From an uncultured Sphingomonas sp. (GTDB taxonomy: Bacteria > Pseudomonadota > Alphaproteobacteria > Sphingomonadales > Sphingomonadaceae): 64,000 nucleotides of DNA. Location: contig NZ_CAJYTI010000026.1 in the NCBI RefSeq assembly GCF_913777625.1, positions 62,001-126,000 on the forward strand, written 5' to 3'. The notes beneath the pieces were generated by a model, which did not search any database, was not told the origin of the DNA, and worked only from the letters and a program-made list of their open reading frames with translations. Positions 45,943 to 54,643 of this stretch are shown here, piece after piece. A program made the position numbers and the translations under genes. Position 1 is the first letter of the stretch; every line of letters starts with the position of its first letter.

Positions 45943-46677
45943 ATGAATTCCGCGCGTACCCGACTGCCCGGCGCCGTCGCCGCGATCGCCGTGGAGGCCC
46001 TGCTGGCGGCGCTACTGTTCGCCGGTCTGCGCGCGCAGACGGTGGTGCGTGCCGATCCCGATGCGGCGCTGCTGAGCTTCGACGTGCCGCCACCCGCGCC
46101 GCCGCCCGCCCCGGAGCCCGCGCAGCGTCGGGCGCCCCCCAAGGCCGAGGGCGCGGCGGCACCGCCCAACAAGGTCTCCAAGGCCACCGAGGTGGTGGCG
46201 CCGCCCCCGCCGATCGTCCTGCAGCCACCGCCGATGGTGACCGCGCCCAAGCCGGCTGCGGCCAGCGATGCCTCGTCCGGCGCCGCGCCGGTGGCAGGGC
46301 CGGGCACCGGCGCGGGCGGTACCGGCGAGGGGACCGGCAGCGGCGGGCGAGGCAACGGACCGGGGGGCGGCGGTGGCGAGCCGCTGCGCTGGATCGGCGG
46401 GCGGATCACCGATGCCGATTATCCGCGCGCGGCGCTCGACGCCGGGGCGAGCGGGACGGTGGGGCTGCGCTTCGTCGTCGGGATGAACGGGCGTGTCTCG
46501 AGCTGCACCGTCACTCGCAGCAGCGGCAATCGCGATCTCGACGAGACGACCTGCAAGCTGATCCAGAAGCGCTTTCGCTACGTGCCCAGCCGCGATGCCG
46601 CGGGGCGTCCCTATGCCGATACGGTGACCGGCGAGCATCGCTGGGATCTCTACGATCGGCCCGACGCGGATGAATGA
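45943..46677 (+). CDS. TonB-family energy-transducing protein
   Basis: 244 aa. One N-terminal TM helix (VAAIAVEALLAALLFAGL), a Pro/Ala-rich periplasmic spacer with PPPAPPPAPEP and a Gly-rich tract (GPGTGAGGTGEGTGSGGRGNG), then a C-terminal TonB domain (DYPRAALDAGASGTVGLRFVVGMNGRVSSCTVTRSSGNRDLDETTCKLIQKRFRYVP). It transfers proton-motive energy to outer-membrane receptors. The usual exbB-exbD partners are not nearby, so it must use those of another locus. GGGGGG precedes the ATG by 6 nt. Confidence 0.88.
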   Translation: MNSARTRLPGAVAAIAVEALLAALLFAGLRAQTVVRADPDAALLSFDVPPPAPPPAPEPAQRRAPPKAEGAAAPPNKVSKATEVVAPPPPIVLQPPPMVTAPKPAAASDASSGAAPVAGPGTGAGGTGEGTGSGGRGNGPGGGGGEPLRWIGGRITDADYPRAALDAGASGTVGLRFVVGMNGRVSSCTVTRSSGNRDLDETTCKLIQKRFRYVPSRDAAGRPYADTVTGEHRWDLYDRPDADE

Positions 46678-46729
46678 GCGGTCATTCGAATCAAAGGTGG
46701 AGGCTGGCACCCTTGACCAACCAATACCA

Positions 46730-46826
46730 CGTCATCCCCGCGAAGGCGGGGATCCATTGGCGCTGATGCCGGAGTTCCTGCCCCCAGCGCAAACGCGAAT
46801 GGATTCCCGCCTCCGCGGGAACGACA
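46730..46826. repeat. Palindromic repeat, family A copy 5
   Basis: Left arm CGTCATCCCCGCGAAGGCGG, right arm CCCGCCTCCGCGGGAACGAC; spacer begins ATTGGCGCTG. Between convergent genes. Confidence 0.85.
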
Positions 46827-46919
46827 ATGGTTTTTCTCAGCGTTACGTCCTTCCGATGCAGACGCAATCGCCCGAGGGCACGAGGGGAGCGCCGAAACTA
46901 GACCGGCGCTCCCCGCACC

Positions 46920-48050
46920 TCAGTAGGTGCCCTTGAAGCTGGCGTTCAGATTGCCGCCGGTGCTCCAGTCCTGCGAACCTTCGCGCGTTGCGGTCTGGTC
47001 CGTCGTCGTCGTCGCGGAGGCCTTGCGATCCTCGCCGAACATGGCGCCCGACTGTTCTTCGTCGCGCCAATGGTTCTTGGCCTCGTCGGCGGTCTTGCGC
47101 AGATGGACCTTCTCGTCGACCGTCTGGATCCAGCGCGACGGGATCGAGTGGTGGCGACCCTCCGCGTCGGTGTCGTTCTTGGTCAGGATGATGCGGTCGC
47201 CATGCACCTTGTCGACGGTGCCGACATGGCTGCCGTCCGAACCCAGCACTTCCATGTGCTCGGTCACGCGGCGCAGCGCATCGCGCTGGCCGGTGCGTTC
47301 GGTGCGGAAGCTGTCGAACTCGGTCTGGAAGCGCTGCGCGTTCTCGCGACGATATTCGTCATAGTCGCGGTCGAACTCCTGGATGCGGCTGCGACGCCAT
47401 TCGCCGTAATGGCTGTCGGCATGGCCTTCGCTGCGCGCCTGCTGCTCGTCATAGCGCTGGTCCTGGCGGCGGCGGCGCTCGGCCTCTTCGTCGCCGAACC
47501 ACGAACGCACCTCGTCGCCGGCGCGATCGAAGAAGCCACGGTCGCGGTCATAGCCGCGCAGGTCTTCGCCGCCACGGGTGCGGTCGCGATCCTGACCGTA
47601 GCGGCCCTCGTTCTGCGCGCCGTAGCTGCGGCTGGCGGAAGCGCGGTTGCCCCAGTCGCGGCTGCCGTAGCTGCGGTCGCCATACTCGCGGTCGCGGTCC
47701 TGGCCGTGATAGCCGCCATAATTGCTGTAGCTGCGCGAGCCGATGTCGCTCCAGTCCCGGTCGCCGTCGTTCCAGTCGCTGCGCTCCTGGCGCTGGCCAT
47801 AGCCCTGTGCGCCATAGGCCGAGCGGTCCTGGCTGCGCCCCTCCGAGCGCCCGCGGTTCCAGTCGTCGCGCTGGTTGCGGTCGCGACCGCCGCCCTGCCG
47901 GCCTGCGGCGGCATAGTCGCGCGCGCTGCTGTAGGTATAGTCGCGGCCCGAGCCGTAATCCCGGGTATAGTCGCCAGGGCTGCCGGTGTCCTGATAGCCG
48001 GTGGGGCCGTACTGGCCATAATTGCCGTAGCGGTTGTTGCGATCGTCCAT
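46920..48050 (-). CDS. Very hydrophilic protein with C-terminal DUF2171-like domain (376 aa)
   Basis: The first 200 residues are low complexity, dominated by Arg, Asp, Gly, Tyr and Ser (repeated RDYG, YGQ, SYG and DRD units), which predicts disorder. A middle segment has DRAGDEVRSWFGDEEAERRRRQDQRYDE, as in small stress proteins of alphaproteobacteria, and residues about 265-330 (MEVLGSDGSHVGTVDKVHGDRIILTK ... HHSIPSRWIQTVDEKVHLRKT) match DUF2171, a PRC-barrel-like fold. Possible general-stress role; no known partner. Isolated between tRNA-Ala and the TonB gene. Confidence 0.75.
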   Translation of the reverse strand: MDDRNNRYGNYGQYGPTGYQDTGSPGDYTRDYGSGRDYTYSSARDYAAAGRQGGGRDRNQRDDWNRGRSEGRSQDRSAYGAQGYGQRQERSDWNDGDRDWSDIGSRSYSNYGGYHGQDRDREYGDRSYGSRDWGNRASASRSYGAQNEGRYGQDRDRTRGGEDLRGYDRDRGFFDRAGDEVRSWFGDEEAERRRRQDQRYDEQQARSEGHADSHYGEWRRSRIQEFDRDYDEYRRENAQRFQTEFDSFRTERTGQRDALRRVTEHMEVLGSDGSHVGTVDKVHGDRIILTKNDTDAEGRHHSIPSRWIQTVDEKVHLRKTADEAKNHWRDEEQSGAMFGEDRKASATTTTDQTATREGSQDWSTGGNLNASFKGTY

Positions 48051-48268
48051 GGGATCTCTCCTGCTGCAATTCGGCGGCTGCGGCTGCTTGCCGTCACGCG
48101 CCGTTCAAGCGAGCGGAGGGGCGGATGGGTTCCGCAAAATTAACCTGAATGCCAGGCACTTCGCCGCGCGGGCCAAGAAACGACACGGAAGATGCGACAA
48201 GCCGGTTGCATCGCCCGTTTCGGCTCGCTAAGGGGAGCGCCTCCCGGGCCAGCCCGGGATCCGGCGGC

Positions 48269-48344
48269 GGGGCTGTAGCTCAGATGGGAGAGCGCTGCAA
48301 TCGCACTGCAGAGGTCAGGGGTTCGATTCCCCTCAGCTCCACCA
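48269..48344 (+). tRNA. tRNA-Ala (CGC anticodon)
   Basis: Cloverleaf with acceptor GGGGCTG / CAGCTCC (one G-T pair), D-arm AGCTCAGATGGGAGAGC, perfect 5-bp anticodon stem CTGCA / TGCAG around loop ATCGCAC, T-arm GGTTCGATTCC and encoded CCA. Its 3' end is the integration site of the element at 48,320-61,941; the gene is kept whole on the integrase side. Confidence 0.96.
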
Positions 48345-48350
48345 GCCGCC
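48320..48350. repeat. attL direct repeat
   Basis: 31 bp beginning GGTTCGATTCCCCTCAGC and ending in CCAGCCGCC; it is the 3' end of the intact tRNA-Ala. Identical to 61911-61941. Confidence 0.93.
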
Positions 48351-48435
48351 TTAAGCCACTGAAAAGCGGCTAAAAGCACGGAAAACCAAGGCTTTTTACA
48401 AGCGCCTGTTACATTTGTAATAGGAAGCCGAAGCC

Positions 48436-49980
48436 ATGTGCACCTACCTCGCCACCCGCCAATCCACCTACTATTTCCGCCGTGTCGTCCCTGCCGAACT
48501 GCGCCCGTTCCTCGGGAATCGCCGGGAGTGGATGATCTCGCTCGGCACCAAGGACCGCGAGACCGCGAAGCGGATGATCCCGGCGCACACGATCGCCACC
48601 AACGCCGAGATTGACCGAGCCACATCCGCGATGAACGGCGCTGAAAAACCGCCTGCGAGCCCCGCTCCGCCACGATCCAAGCGCGCTGAGGCGATGGAGG
48701 CGGCGATGCTCGAAAGCAGCCTGGAGGCGGCTGAAATCGGCTATCAGGAAATGAACGCTCGGGAGGAGCGGTATGCAGAGCGCGAACCCCTGCGCTTGAG
48801 GTGGAGGCGGCTGGTCCGGAAGTCCACAGCGGAGCTGACGGACTCGGAGGCCGCCGCCCGCGACATCATCAGGGATCTTGAGGCCGAGCTTTCCGAGGCC
48901 CAGCTTCGCCGCCTTGAAGCGCAGACGGCAGCAGCCGAAAAGCGGCGCGGCCTTGCTCCGCCAGAACAGCGAAGGGCTCCGCAAGCGGAGACTGTAGAAG
49001 GTGTCATGCTCGACAGCACGATTGTCTGTCGCTGGGCGGCAGAGCGAAAGGTGACAGAAAAGACAAGGGACGCCCATGCGGCAGTTGCCCGCTGGTTCTA
49101 TGAGCGTGCCGGCCGGCTTCCGGTGAACGCGATCACCCGAAAAGACGTACTCACCTTCAAGAATAAGCTGATTGCGGAAGGCCAATCAGCGGCAAACGTG
49201 AACACAAAAATCGCGCGGCTTGCTACATTGATCCAGTGGGCCGTTGATAACGAGTATGCTTCGGAAAACTCGGCAAAGGGCGTCTCTGTCAAGGACATAG
49301 ATAAGGCCCGGAATAAGCGCCGCGAGTTCGATCTAGCTTCCCTCAATGCCATCTTCGCGAGCCCGGTATACGCGGAAGGGGCTCGACCGACGCAGGGCAG
49401 GGGCGAGGCCGCATACTGGCTACCGCTGCTGGCGCTGTTCACCGGGGCACGGCTTGAGGAGCTAGGCCAGCTTCGGCCATCGGACATCCTTGAGATTGCC
49501 TACCCTGACCCTGAAGGGGCACAGCGCAAAGCGTGGTTCATCCGCATCAAGGAAGATCATGATGAGGGTTTACGCCTGAAAAACGCCGCTAGTGAGCGGG
49601 ACGTGCCGGTGCATCCGGAGCTTGAGCGGCTGGGATTCATCAAGTTCGTGGAGAAGGCTAAGGAGGCCAAGCAAGAACGGCTGTTCCCGCTACTGCGAGC
49701 CAATAAATACGGGACGCTCACTGCAAAGTGGGGAGAATGGTGGAGTGGCTATCGCCGTACGGTCTGCGGGATCACAGACCATAGGCTTACTTTTCACTCC
49801 TTCCGCCACACGTACAAGCAATATGCGCGCCATTCCGACATCCCGGAAGGAGTGCAGCGCCAGATTATGGGGCATAGTGCTGGCGATGTCGCTGATGAGT
49901 ATGGAAGCGGCTATCCACTACATCAGGTGGTAGAAGGTATGCGCCGCTTCAGAGTGCCGGGTTTAGCCCTTCCTGTTTGA
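48436..49980 (+). CDS. int: Tyrosine-type site-specific integrase
   Basis: 514 aa. N-terminal DUF6538/AP2-like arm-binding start (YLATRQSTYYFRRVVPAELRPFLGNRREWMISLGTKDRETA), a long charged coiled-coil linker (80-185), core-binding SAM-like domain (about 190-290) and C-terminal catalytic domain with Arg339 (TGARLEELGQL), Lys382, His454/Arg457 (HSFRHT), His480 (GHSAGD) and Tyr489 (DEYGSGYP). It recombines attP with the tRNA-Ala 3' end. The gene starts 92 bp downstream of the tRNA, pointing into the element, as is usual for tRNA-targeting integrases. Confidence 0.95.
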   Translation: MCTYLATRQSTYYFRRVVPAELRPFLGNRREWMISLGTKDRETAKRMIPAHTIATNAEIDRATSAMNGAEKPPASPAPPRSKRAEAMEAAMLESSLEAAEIGYQEMNAREERYAEREPLRLRWRRLVRKSTAELTDSEAAARDIIRDLEAELSEAQLRRLEAQTAAAEKRRGLAPPEQRRAPQAETVEGVMLDSTIVCRWAAERKVTEKTRDAHAAVARWFYERAGRLPVNAITRKDVLTFKNKLIAEGQSAANVNTKIARLATLIQWAVDNEYASENSAKGVSVKDIDKARNKRREFDLASLNAIFASPVYAEGARPTQGRGEAAYWLPLLALFTGARLEELGQLRPSDILEIAYPDPEGAQRKAWFIRIKEDHDEGLRLKNAASERDVPVHPELERLGFIKFVEKAKEAKQERLFPLLRANKYGTLTAKWGEWWSGYRRTVCGITDHRLTFHSFRHTYKQYARHSDIPEGVQRQIMGHSAGDVADEYGSGYPLHQVVEGMRRFRVPGLALPV

Positions 49981-50121
49981 GGAGGGGCGGAACCGATTAA
50001 CCTGCGATGGCTTGCTGCGTGAGCCCCAGCTGCGGGGCTGCGCTTCGATTAGCTGCATGCTGACAACCAGGAAGGGCTGAATATAAGGTGAGTAAGCAGA
50101 TCTAAACGGCTAAGCGGGTGG

Positions 50122-50997
50122 ATGATGACAGACGATACCGAAACCTCGCTCAGAGAGGCTAAGCCCCCGCTCGCGTTCCCCGTAATTGAGGAGCTTCTCC
50201 TCGAAACGGCGCTCTATCAAGAGATCGACCTCGGTGGGTCGCACCAGTACGTCTACCATCTGGAATTTCGGGGTGGACATCAGTTTGATGCTCACTGCGT
50301 TGAATGTGGCCGCGAGTCCCTGTTCAAGATAAATAAGGAGGCGGCGCTTCAACCGAAGAGCCTGCAACAGGTGAGCTCACCTATAACAACACTTTTGTCA
50401 GATCATGCATTTTCCCTTACCTTTGCATGTCAGAGAAACTTTTCGCACAAGTATCATTTTATGTTTGTAGTTAACTCAGGACGCCTATCAAAAATTGGAC
50501 AGTATCCCTCGGCTGCAAGTATCTCCTATGCGAGTGTGAACCGATTCACGGGGGTTTTGGGTAAGAGCTACCTAAGCGATTTCAAGAGGGCACTGGGACT
50601 CTACGCTCACGGTATCGGTGCGGGCTCGTTTGTTTATCTTCGGAGGATCTTTGAGCACCTCCTAAATGAAGCGGCGGATGTCGCGCGGGTGCTTGAGGGG
50701 CTTCCAGAAAACTTCGACAGCTTTCATATGGATCAAAAGATCAAGGTGCTGGGGCGTAACCTGCCTAAAGAAGTTGCTGAGGCTGCGGACGTTTACAGCG
50801 TATTGAGCGCCGGTATCCATGCTCTGACGGAAGAAAAATGTCGTGCGCTATTCCCAGTCATGAGAAGCTCCATTGAATACATATTGGACGGCATGCTAGC
50901 GGAAAGAGCTAGGCTCCAGCATGCAGCGAATGTAAGGTCTGCTTTGGGTCGCGCGAAGAACGAAACCACCGCCATCATCAAGGGCGCAGCTAAGTAG
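50122..50997 (+). CDS. Uncharacterised protein with Cys-rich N-terminus and HEPN-like C-terminal domain (291 aa)
   Basis: Residues 50-115 have Cys59-x2-Cys62 (HCVECGRES), Cys103 and nearby His, a possible zinc ribbon. The C-terminal half (ALGLYAHGIGAGSFVYLRRIFEHLLNEA) resembles DUF4145-type HEPN-like domains, including R174-x4-H179 (RRIFEH). HEPN proteins often act as ribonucleases in antiviral or toxin systems. Codon use and lower GC differ from the flanks. Two tandem ATGs at 50122/50125. Not confidently placed in a family. Confidence 0.6.
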   Translation: MMTDDTETSLREAKPPLAFPVIEELLLETALYQEIDLGGSHQYVYHLEFRGGHQFDAHCVECGRESLFKINKEAALQPKSLQQVSSPITTLLSDHAFSLTFACQRNFSHKYHFMFVVNSGRLSKIGQYPSAASISYASVNRFTGVLGKSYLSDFKRALGLYAHGIGAGSFVYLRRIFEHLLNEAADVARVLEGLPENFDSFHMDQKIKVLGRNLPKEVAEAADVYSVLSAGIHALTEEKCRALFPVMRSSIEYILDGMLAERARLQHAANVRSALGRAKNETTAIIKGAAK

Positions 50998-51079
50998 CCA
51001 TTGAGCTGCCGAGGCGCCCAAAGCCGCTCAAGCGATTCACCCAAATAGGAAAACTTTGCACGAAGCGATTGCCGCAGAT

Positions 51080-51841
51080 TTAGGACTCGCTTTCGCCTTG
51101 CTGCCAACCCGGCTTAACCGCGTAAGCGGAGGCCATCGCGTCCTTGATCTGGCCCGGCGACATGCCCTCATAGGGCGACGGCTTGCTCCAAGTCGGAAGC
51201 ACGCTCGCGTTCATCTTCTCCCAGCCTCGTCCAATCCGCACGGCCGTATCGCTTCCGGGTAGTGCGTTGGGCGTGAATGGGACGGACTTCGGCTCGGCGG
51301 TTGCAATCCGGATGGGGCCCGAGTTTTCGCCTGTAGCCGGTTGGGCTGGGGCCGACCCCGTGGCCCACGCAAATCGCTGTGAGGGCTCAGCCGGCGCAAC
51401 CGGCAACGGCGGTGCTGAAGCTGGTGCAGCCATACTTTCGGCTCCCCAATCTACCTGCCCCGAAGCGGCTTGGCTGGCATCTAGCTCGCCATTGCGGACA
51501 GCGAGCGCCAAGGCATCTTCCCGCATCATGGGCTCCAGCTCGTTGACGGCAGTCTCGTCTCCCGTCTCAATATAGCGGTTGATGGCCGCATCATACCGGG
51601 CCACTGTTGCCTCATCGCTTGCTTCGATCAGGCCAGTGACACGACCAAGCGGGCTTTGCATCGCCGGATTGACCGTGATGAACTCGTTAAGCCCGGTCTC
51701 GTAGGCCGCCCGAAGATCCATGCCGCTCGCAGCGTGCGCCCGAACTCGCGCCTGTACCGCGTCCACGCTGTGACCCTGATAGTGGATCATGCAGAGGGCG
51801 GCATTCACCTTGGCGCGCTGCTTCATTGTAAGGCCGTTCAT
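51080..51841 (-). CDS. Unrecognised element protein (253 aa), phage-module 3' gene
   Basis: N-terminal 120 residues are helical (MKQRAKVNAALCMIHYQGHSVDAVQARVRAHAASGMDLRAAYETGLNEFI; DDA-like helices), then a Pro/Ala/Ser-rich tail (MAAPASAPPLPVAPAEPSQ) ending KPGWQQGESES. No family recognised. Overlaps the upstream 172-aa gene by ATGA. Its position after the large ejection-protein-like gene suggests a virion or accessory component (inference). Confidence 0.6.
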   Translation of the reverse strand: MNGLTMKQRAKVNAALCMIHYQGHSVDAVQARVRAHAASGMDLRAAYETGLNEFITVNPAMQSPLGRVTGLIEASDEATVARYDAAINRYIETGDETAVNELEPMMREDALALAVRNGELDASQAASGQVDWGAESMAAPASAPPLPVAPAEPSQRFAWATGSAPAQPATGENSGPIRIATAEPKSVPFTPNALPGSDTAVRIGRGWEKMNASVLPTWSKPSPYEGMSPGQIKDAMASAYAVKPGWQQGESES

Positions 51842-52356
51842 GCGTGCACCTCCGCAGCCTTGGCCTTCGTACAGTCCCGCACGTAGCGGTGGGTCCGCTC
51901 GATAAGCCCGGCGTCCAAGCAGGGGCCGCCAGCATCCTGCCAGTCGCGCACCACCAATGCCCCCACGCGGCGCGCTTCCGCCTGCGATTCCGGGCTCAGG
52001 CGAGGCATTACGCACGGGCGCGTTGCATGCTCGGGCGGGACAAGTCCATTGAGGTGGCGAGCCTCCTCCTGGCAGAGGTGGATGGCCTCCAAAACTACCG
52101 GAAGGGGTTCCGAAATTTTGGGGTCCGGCTCCTGCATGAGCCAAGAGACAACGGCTCGCCATCGAGCCTCTGTAAGAGCCGCTTCACCATGGCGACGGCA
52201 CTTGTACCGCAGCTCTTCAGGCGTGGTCGCGTAGCGGATGGCCTGGGCTGCTGCATTCTGTTTCGCAGCGTTTCCGAAGGGTTTGAGAGCTTCGCTCTTG
52301 TCAGATGAAGCGGGCGCACGGTTTCGAAGCGTCCGCAGGGACGCTGGCTTAGTCAT
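51838..52356 (-). CDS. Unrecognised element protein (172 aa)
   Basis: Soluble, mostly helical with several cysteines (RYKCRRHG, LCQEEARH, GPCLDAG, DCTKAKAAEVHA). Residues 50-80 read TPEELRYKCRRHGEAALTEARWRAVVSWLMQ. It begins with a disordered basic N-terminus. Not recognised. 4-bp overlap with the 253-aa gene and 30 bp after the 739-aa gene, so it belongs to the same transcript. Confidence 0.6.
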   Translation of the reverse strand: MTKPASLRTLRNRAPASSDKSEALKPFGNAAKQNAAAQAIRYATTPEELRYKCRRHGEAALTEARWRAVVSWLMQEPDPKISEPLPVVLEAIHLCQEEARHLNGLVPPEHATRPCVMPRLSPESQAEARRVGALVVRDWQDAGGPCLDAGLIERTHRYVRDCTKAKAAEVHA

Positions 52357-52385
52357 TGTTCTGAATTTTCCTAAATCGTAAGTGG

Positions 52386-54605
52386 TTATTTGAAAGCGCC
52401 GGCATGCATGGTCGGGTCGGCCTTCGGGTTTGTCGGGATGCCGCGAAGCTTCTTGCGGATCAGTTCGGTTCCGTACTGCTTGAATGCTTCCAGCGGGATC
52501 AGGATGTTGGCAGATTGGCCCTGCTTGGCCCGGCCAATGACGTGCAGCGCCGTGCCACCCGTGGGAGTTTGCACGTAGTTGATGTCCATGGTGGCACTCG
52601 CTCCTGTCGGCAAACCGGCCCGCCTAAGCCGCTGGTCTATTACGCCATGGAAGGCCATGCCCGCTTCGTCAGGCTGAAGACCAACCTGAATGTGAAAAGG
52701 CTTAGTGCCCGGCGCTGCGCGCCAAGCCTCGCCACCTGCGGTTTGCAGGGTGCCGTCAGCCATTGCCGAACTGAGGGCTTCTGCCGCCAGAGCGTCAGCG
52801 GGTGTGTCGCTGTTCTTCAGGCCCAGCGCCACGCGCTCGCGGGTTACGTTCTGCATGACCGCGATTGCCTGCGGGCTATACGGAGTCGCGAAGGGGTTCC
52901 ACCGGGACGGCGACTTGCTACTGACCGCCCCCCTTACCGCCTCGTCCGCTGCCTTCCGCATCTGCGGCGGCACTTCCGCCGAGCTGTAGCGCGCTGGATC
53001 GCCGAAAGCCTTCCGGTAGGCGGCCTCGGGACCAACGGAGCGCGAGAGGGTGGCAAACGCCCGCATCTTCTCGTGGTAGTCGCCGAAATAGCTAGCGGTC
53101 ATGCCGGGGTTGACCTTGAGCATGGCCTGCCACTTCTGATGCACGCCCGCGAAGTTCTTGCCGTATTGCTCCTCTAGCGAGCCCTCTACGGCCCCTTGGA
53201 TGTCGTTCTTCACTGCCGTGGAGGTATAGTGGCCAACGGTGAACGCGCGGGCCATCCCGGCGAAGTCTCCTTGCCGGAACTGGCTAAGCGCGATGCGGTT
53301 GAAATGCTTTTCCTCCACCCCGCCCGCGATAGCTGCGTTGACATCGCCACTAGCCCAAGCTGCACCGGCTGCGGCGGCAGCCTCCCGGTTATCGGCCTGC
53401 CGCTCCTCACGGCGGAACTGCTGCTCCGCAGCCCGGTCCTCTAGCTGCCACTGTCGGTCCTGCGCCCGCTTGTACGAAGACACCACAAGGTCCGAGATCG
53501 AGCGAACCTCTCCCCGGATGTCCTTAAAGTCGAACATGTCCTCAGTGACGCCGGTATGGCGGCGCACGTAGTCGTTGATCCCGGTAAGATGCTTGGCTGC
53601 GTCCATAGGCGACATCGAGCCCTTCTCACCAAGCGCAGCGTGCGCACGGGCCTCCTCATACGCCATGGCCAATTTTGAGAAGCCCTGGTCCGTAGCTGCA
53701 AAGTCCTCCAGCGAGCGCTGGCTGTAGCGATGGTATGCGTCCTCAAGCCGCGTGCGCTCAGCGTCATCAAAGACGTTATCCACGCCAGCGTTGCGGAGTG
53801 CTGCCACGGCGTAGAAGTTACCGTCCTGCATGGACTGCCGCATGAAGTTGAACAGCCCCTTCTTGTAGGTCTCCTCGTCCATCCCGTGCGGCTTCGTCAT
53901 TGAGCCAAGGAAGGCGCGCGTCTGAATGGATAGAGCGCTATTCGCTTCGTCAGCGGGGGCGGACAGGCCGGCCTGCGCAGCGGCGGTTGCCTGCAAAGCG
54001 CCTGCGCCCGAGCGCCACGATTGCGACTGTGCTTGTATGGCCTGCTCTTGTCCCCAGGCGTAGCGCGCTTTGCTGACAGTGTTGGTGAGCGCCGCTGACT
54101 GCTCGATAAGACCATTTTGCAGCAACTTGTCGCTGTCTGGGTCGCCGGTCAGCAACTCAAGGCTCTTCTGAGCCAGCACCTTGGCTAGCTCATCCGAGGG
54201 TAGCCGCTTCAACGTATCCAGCTCGGCGTAGCGTTCTTGCGCCCAATCCGTCAGCTTCGACTGTGCAGTGTAGAACGCGGCCCCTTCCTCGTAGGAGGTA
54301 GGGCCGAAGACCTTGGAGAAGCCGCCATGCGACCTGCTGATTTCGTGCGTGGCAATGCCGGCTTGGGTGTTGGTGAAGCCTTTGAAGAACTCCTCCTGCT
54401 GCCGCTGCTGAACGTGGGGGCGCATGATTTCCTCCACGAAAGCGCCGAGGCCGGCAGCGACTGGGGCCGGGTTCGTCTCTAAGCCTACAGTGACCGCGCC
54501 CCCTTGGCTCTGTCCGCCGATGATCTGTGCGCCACGGGGTTGACCGGACCCGAGCGGGTGGGCCTGAGCCGGAGCCACGGGGTTAAACGCGAAGGTGTCG
54601 CGCAT
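52386..54605 (-). CDS. Podovirus internal virion (ejection) protein-like, 739 aa
   Basis: The segment EEFFKGFTNTQAGIATHEISRSHGGFSKVFGPTSYEEGAAFYTAQSKLTDWAQERYAELDTL ... LTGDPDSDKLLQNGLIEQ resembles the internal virion protein of T7-like phages as I remember it (gp15 of T7 is 747 aa). The rest is Gln/Ala/Arg-rich and helical, with long predicted coiled-coil (QLEDRAAEQQFRREERQADNREAAAAAG), fitting a virion-core protein that enters the periplasm during DNA ejection. No catalytic motif seen. Ends with a possible beta domain. No gp14-, gp16-, capsid- or tail-like neighbour could be identified. Confidence 0.55.
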   Translation of the reverse strand: MRDTFAFNPVAPAQAHPLGSGQPRGAQIIGGQSQGGAVTVGLETNPAPVAAGLGAFVEEIMRPHVQQRQQEEFFKGFTNTQAGIATHEISRSHGGFSKVFGPTSYEEGAAFYTAQSKLTDWAQERYAELDTLKRLPSDELAKVLAQKSLELLTGDPDSDKLLQNGLIEQSAALTNTVSKARYAWGQEQAIQAQSQSWRSGAGALQATAAAQAGLSAPADEANSALSIQTRAFLGSMTKPHGMDEETYKKGLFNFMRQSMQDGNFYAVAALRNAGVDNVFDDAERTRLEDAYHRYSQRSLEDFAATDQGFSKLAMAYEEARAHAALGEKGSMSPMDAAKHLTGINDYVRRHTGVTEDMFDFKDIRGEVRSISDLVVSSYKRAQDRQWQLEDRAAEQQFRREERQADNREAAAAAGAAWASGDVNAAIAGGVEEKHFNRIALSQFRQGDFAGMARAFTVGHYTSTAVKNDIQGAVEGSLEEQYGKNFAGVHQKWQAMLKVNPGMTASYFGDYHEKMRAFATLSRSVGPEAAYRKAFGDPARYSSAEVPPQMRKAADEAVRGAVSSKSPSRWNPFATPYSPQAIAVMQNVTRERVALGLKNSDTPADALAAEALSSAMADGTLQTAGGEAWRAAPGTKPFHIQVGLQPDEAGMAFHGVIDQRLRRAGLPTGASATMDINYVQTPTGGTALHVIGRAKQGQSANILIPLEAFKQYGTELIRKKLRGIPTNPKADPTMHAGAFK

Positions 54606-54643
54606 GCATTTCCTTGTTCATGATTTTGGTGGGGCCCGCCTTT

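Noticed and set aside
43447..46677. A 1076-codon plus-strand frame spanning pepP and the TonB gene
   Set aside because: Only its last 244 codons (from 45943) are protein-like; the rest is antisense to the aminopeptidase and glycine-zipper genes.
47070..48143. A 357-codon plus-strand frame of Ala/Val-rich hydrophobic sequence opposite the DUF2171-like protein
   Set aside because: It is what RDYG-rich coding gives on the other strand; there is no signal or ribosome site and the DUF2171 match is on the minus strand.
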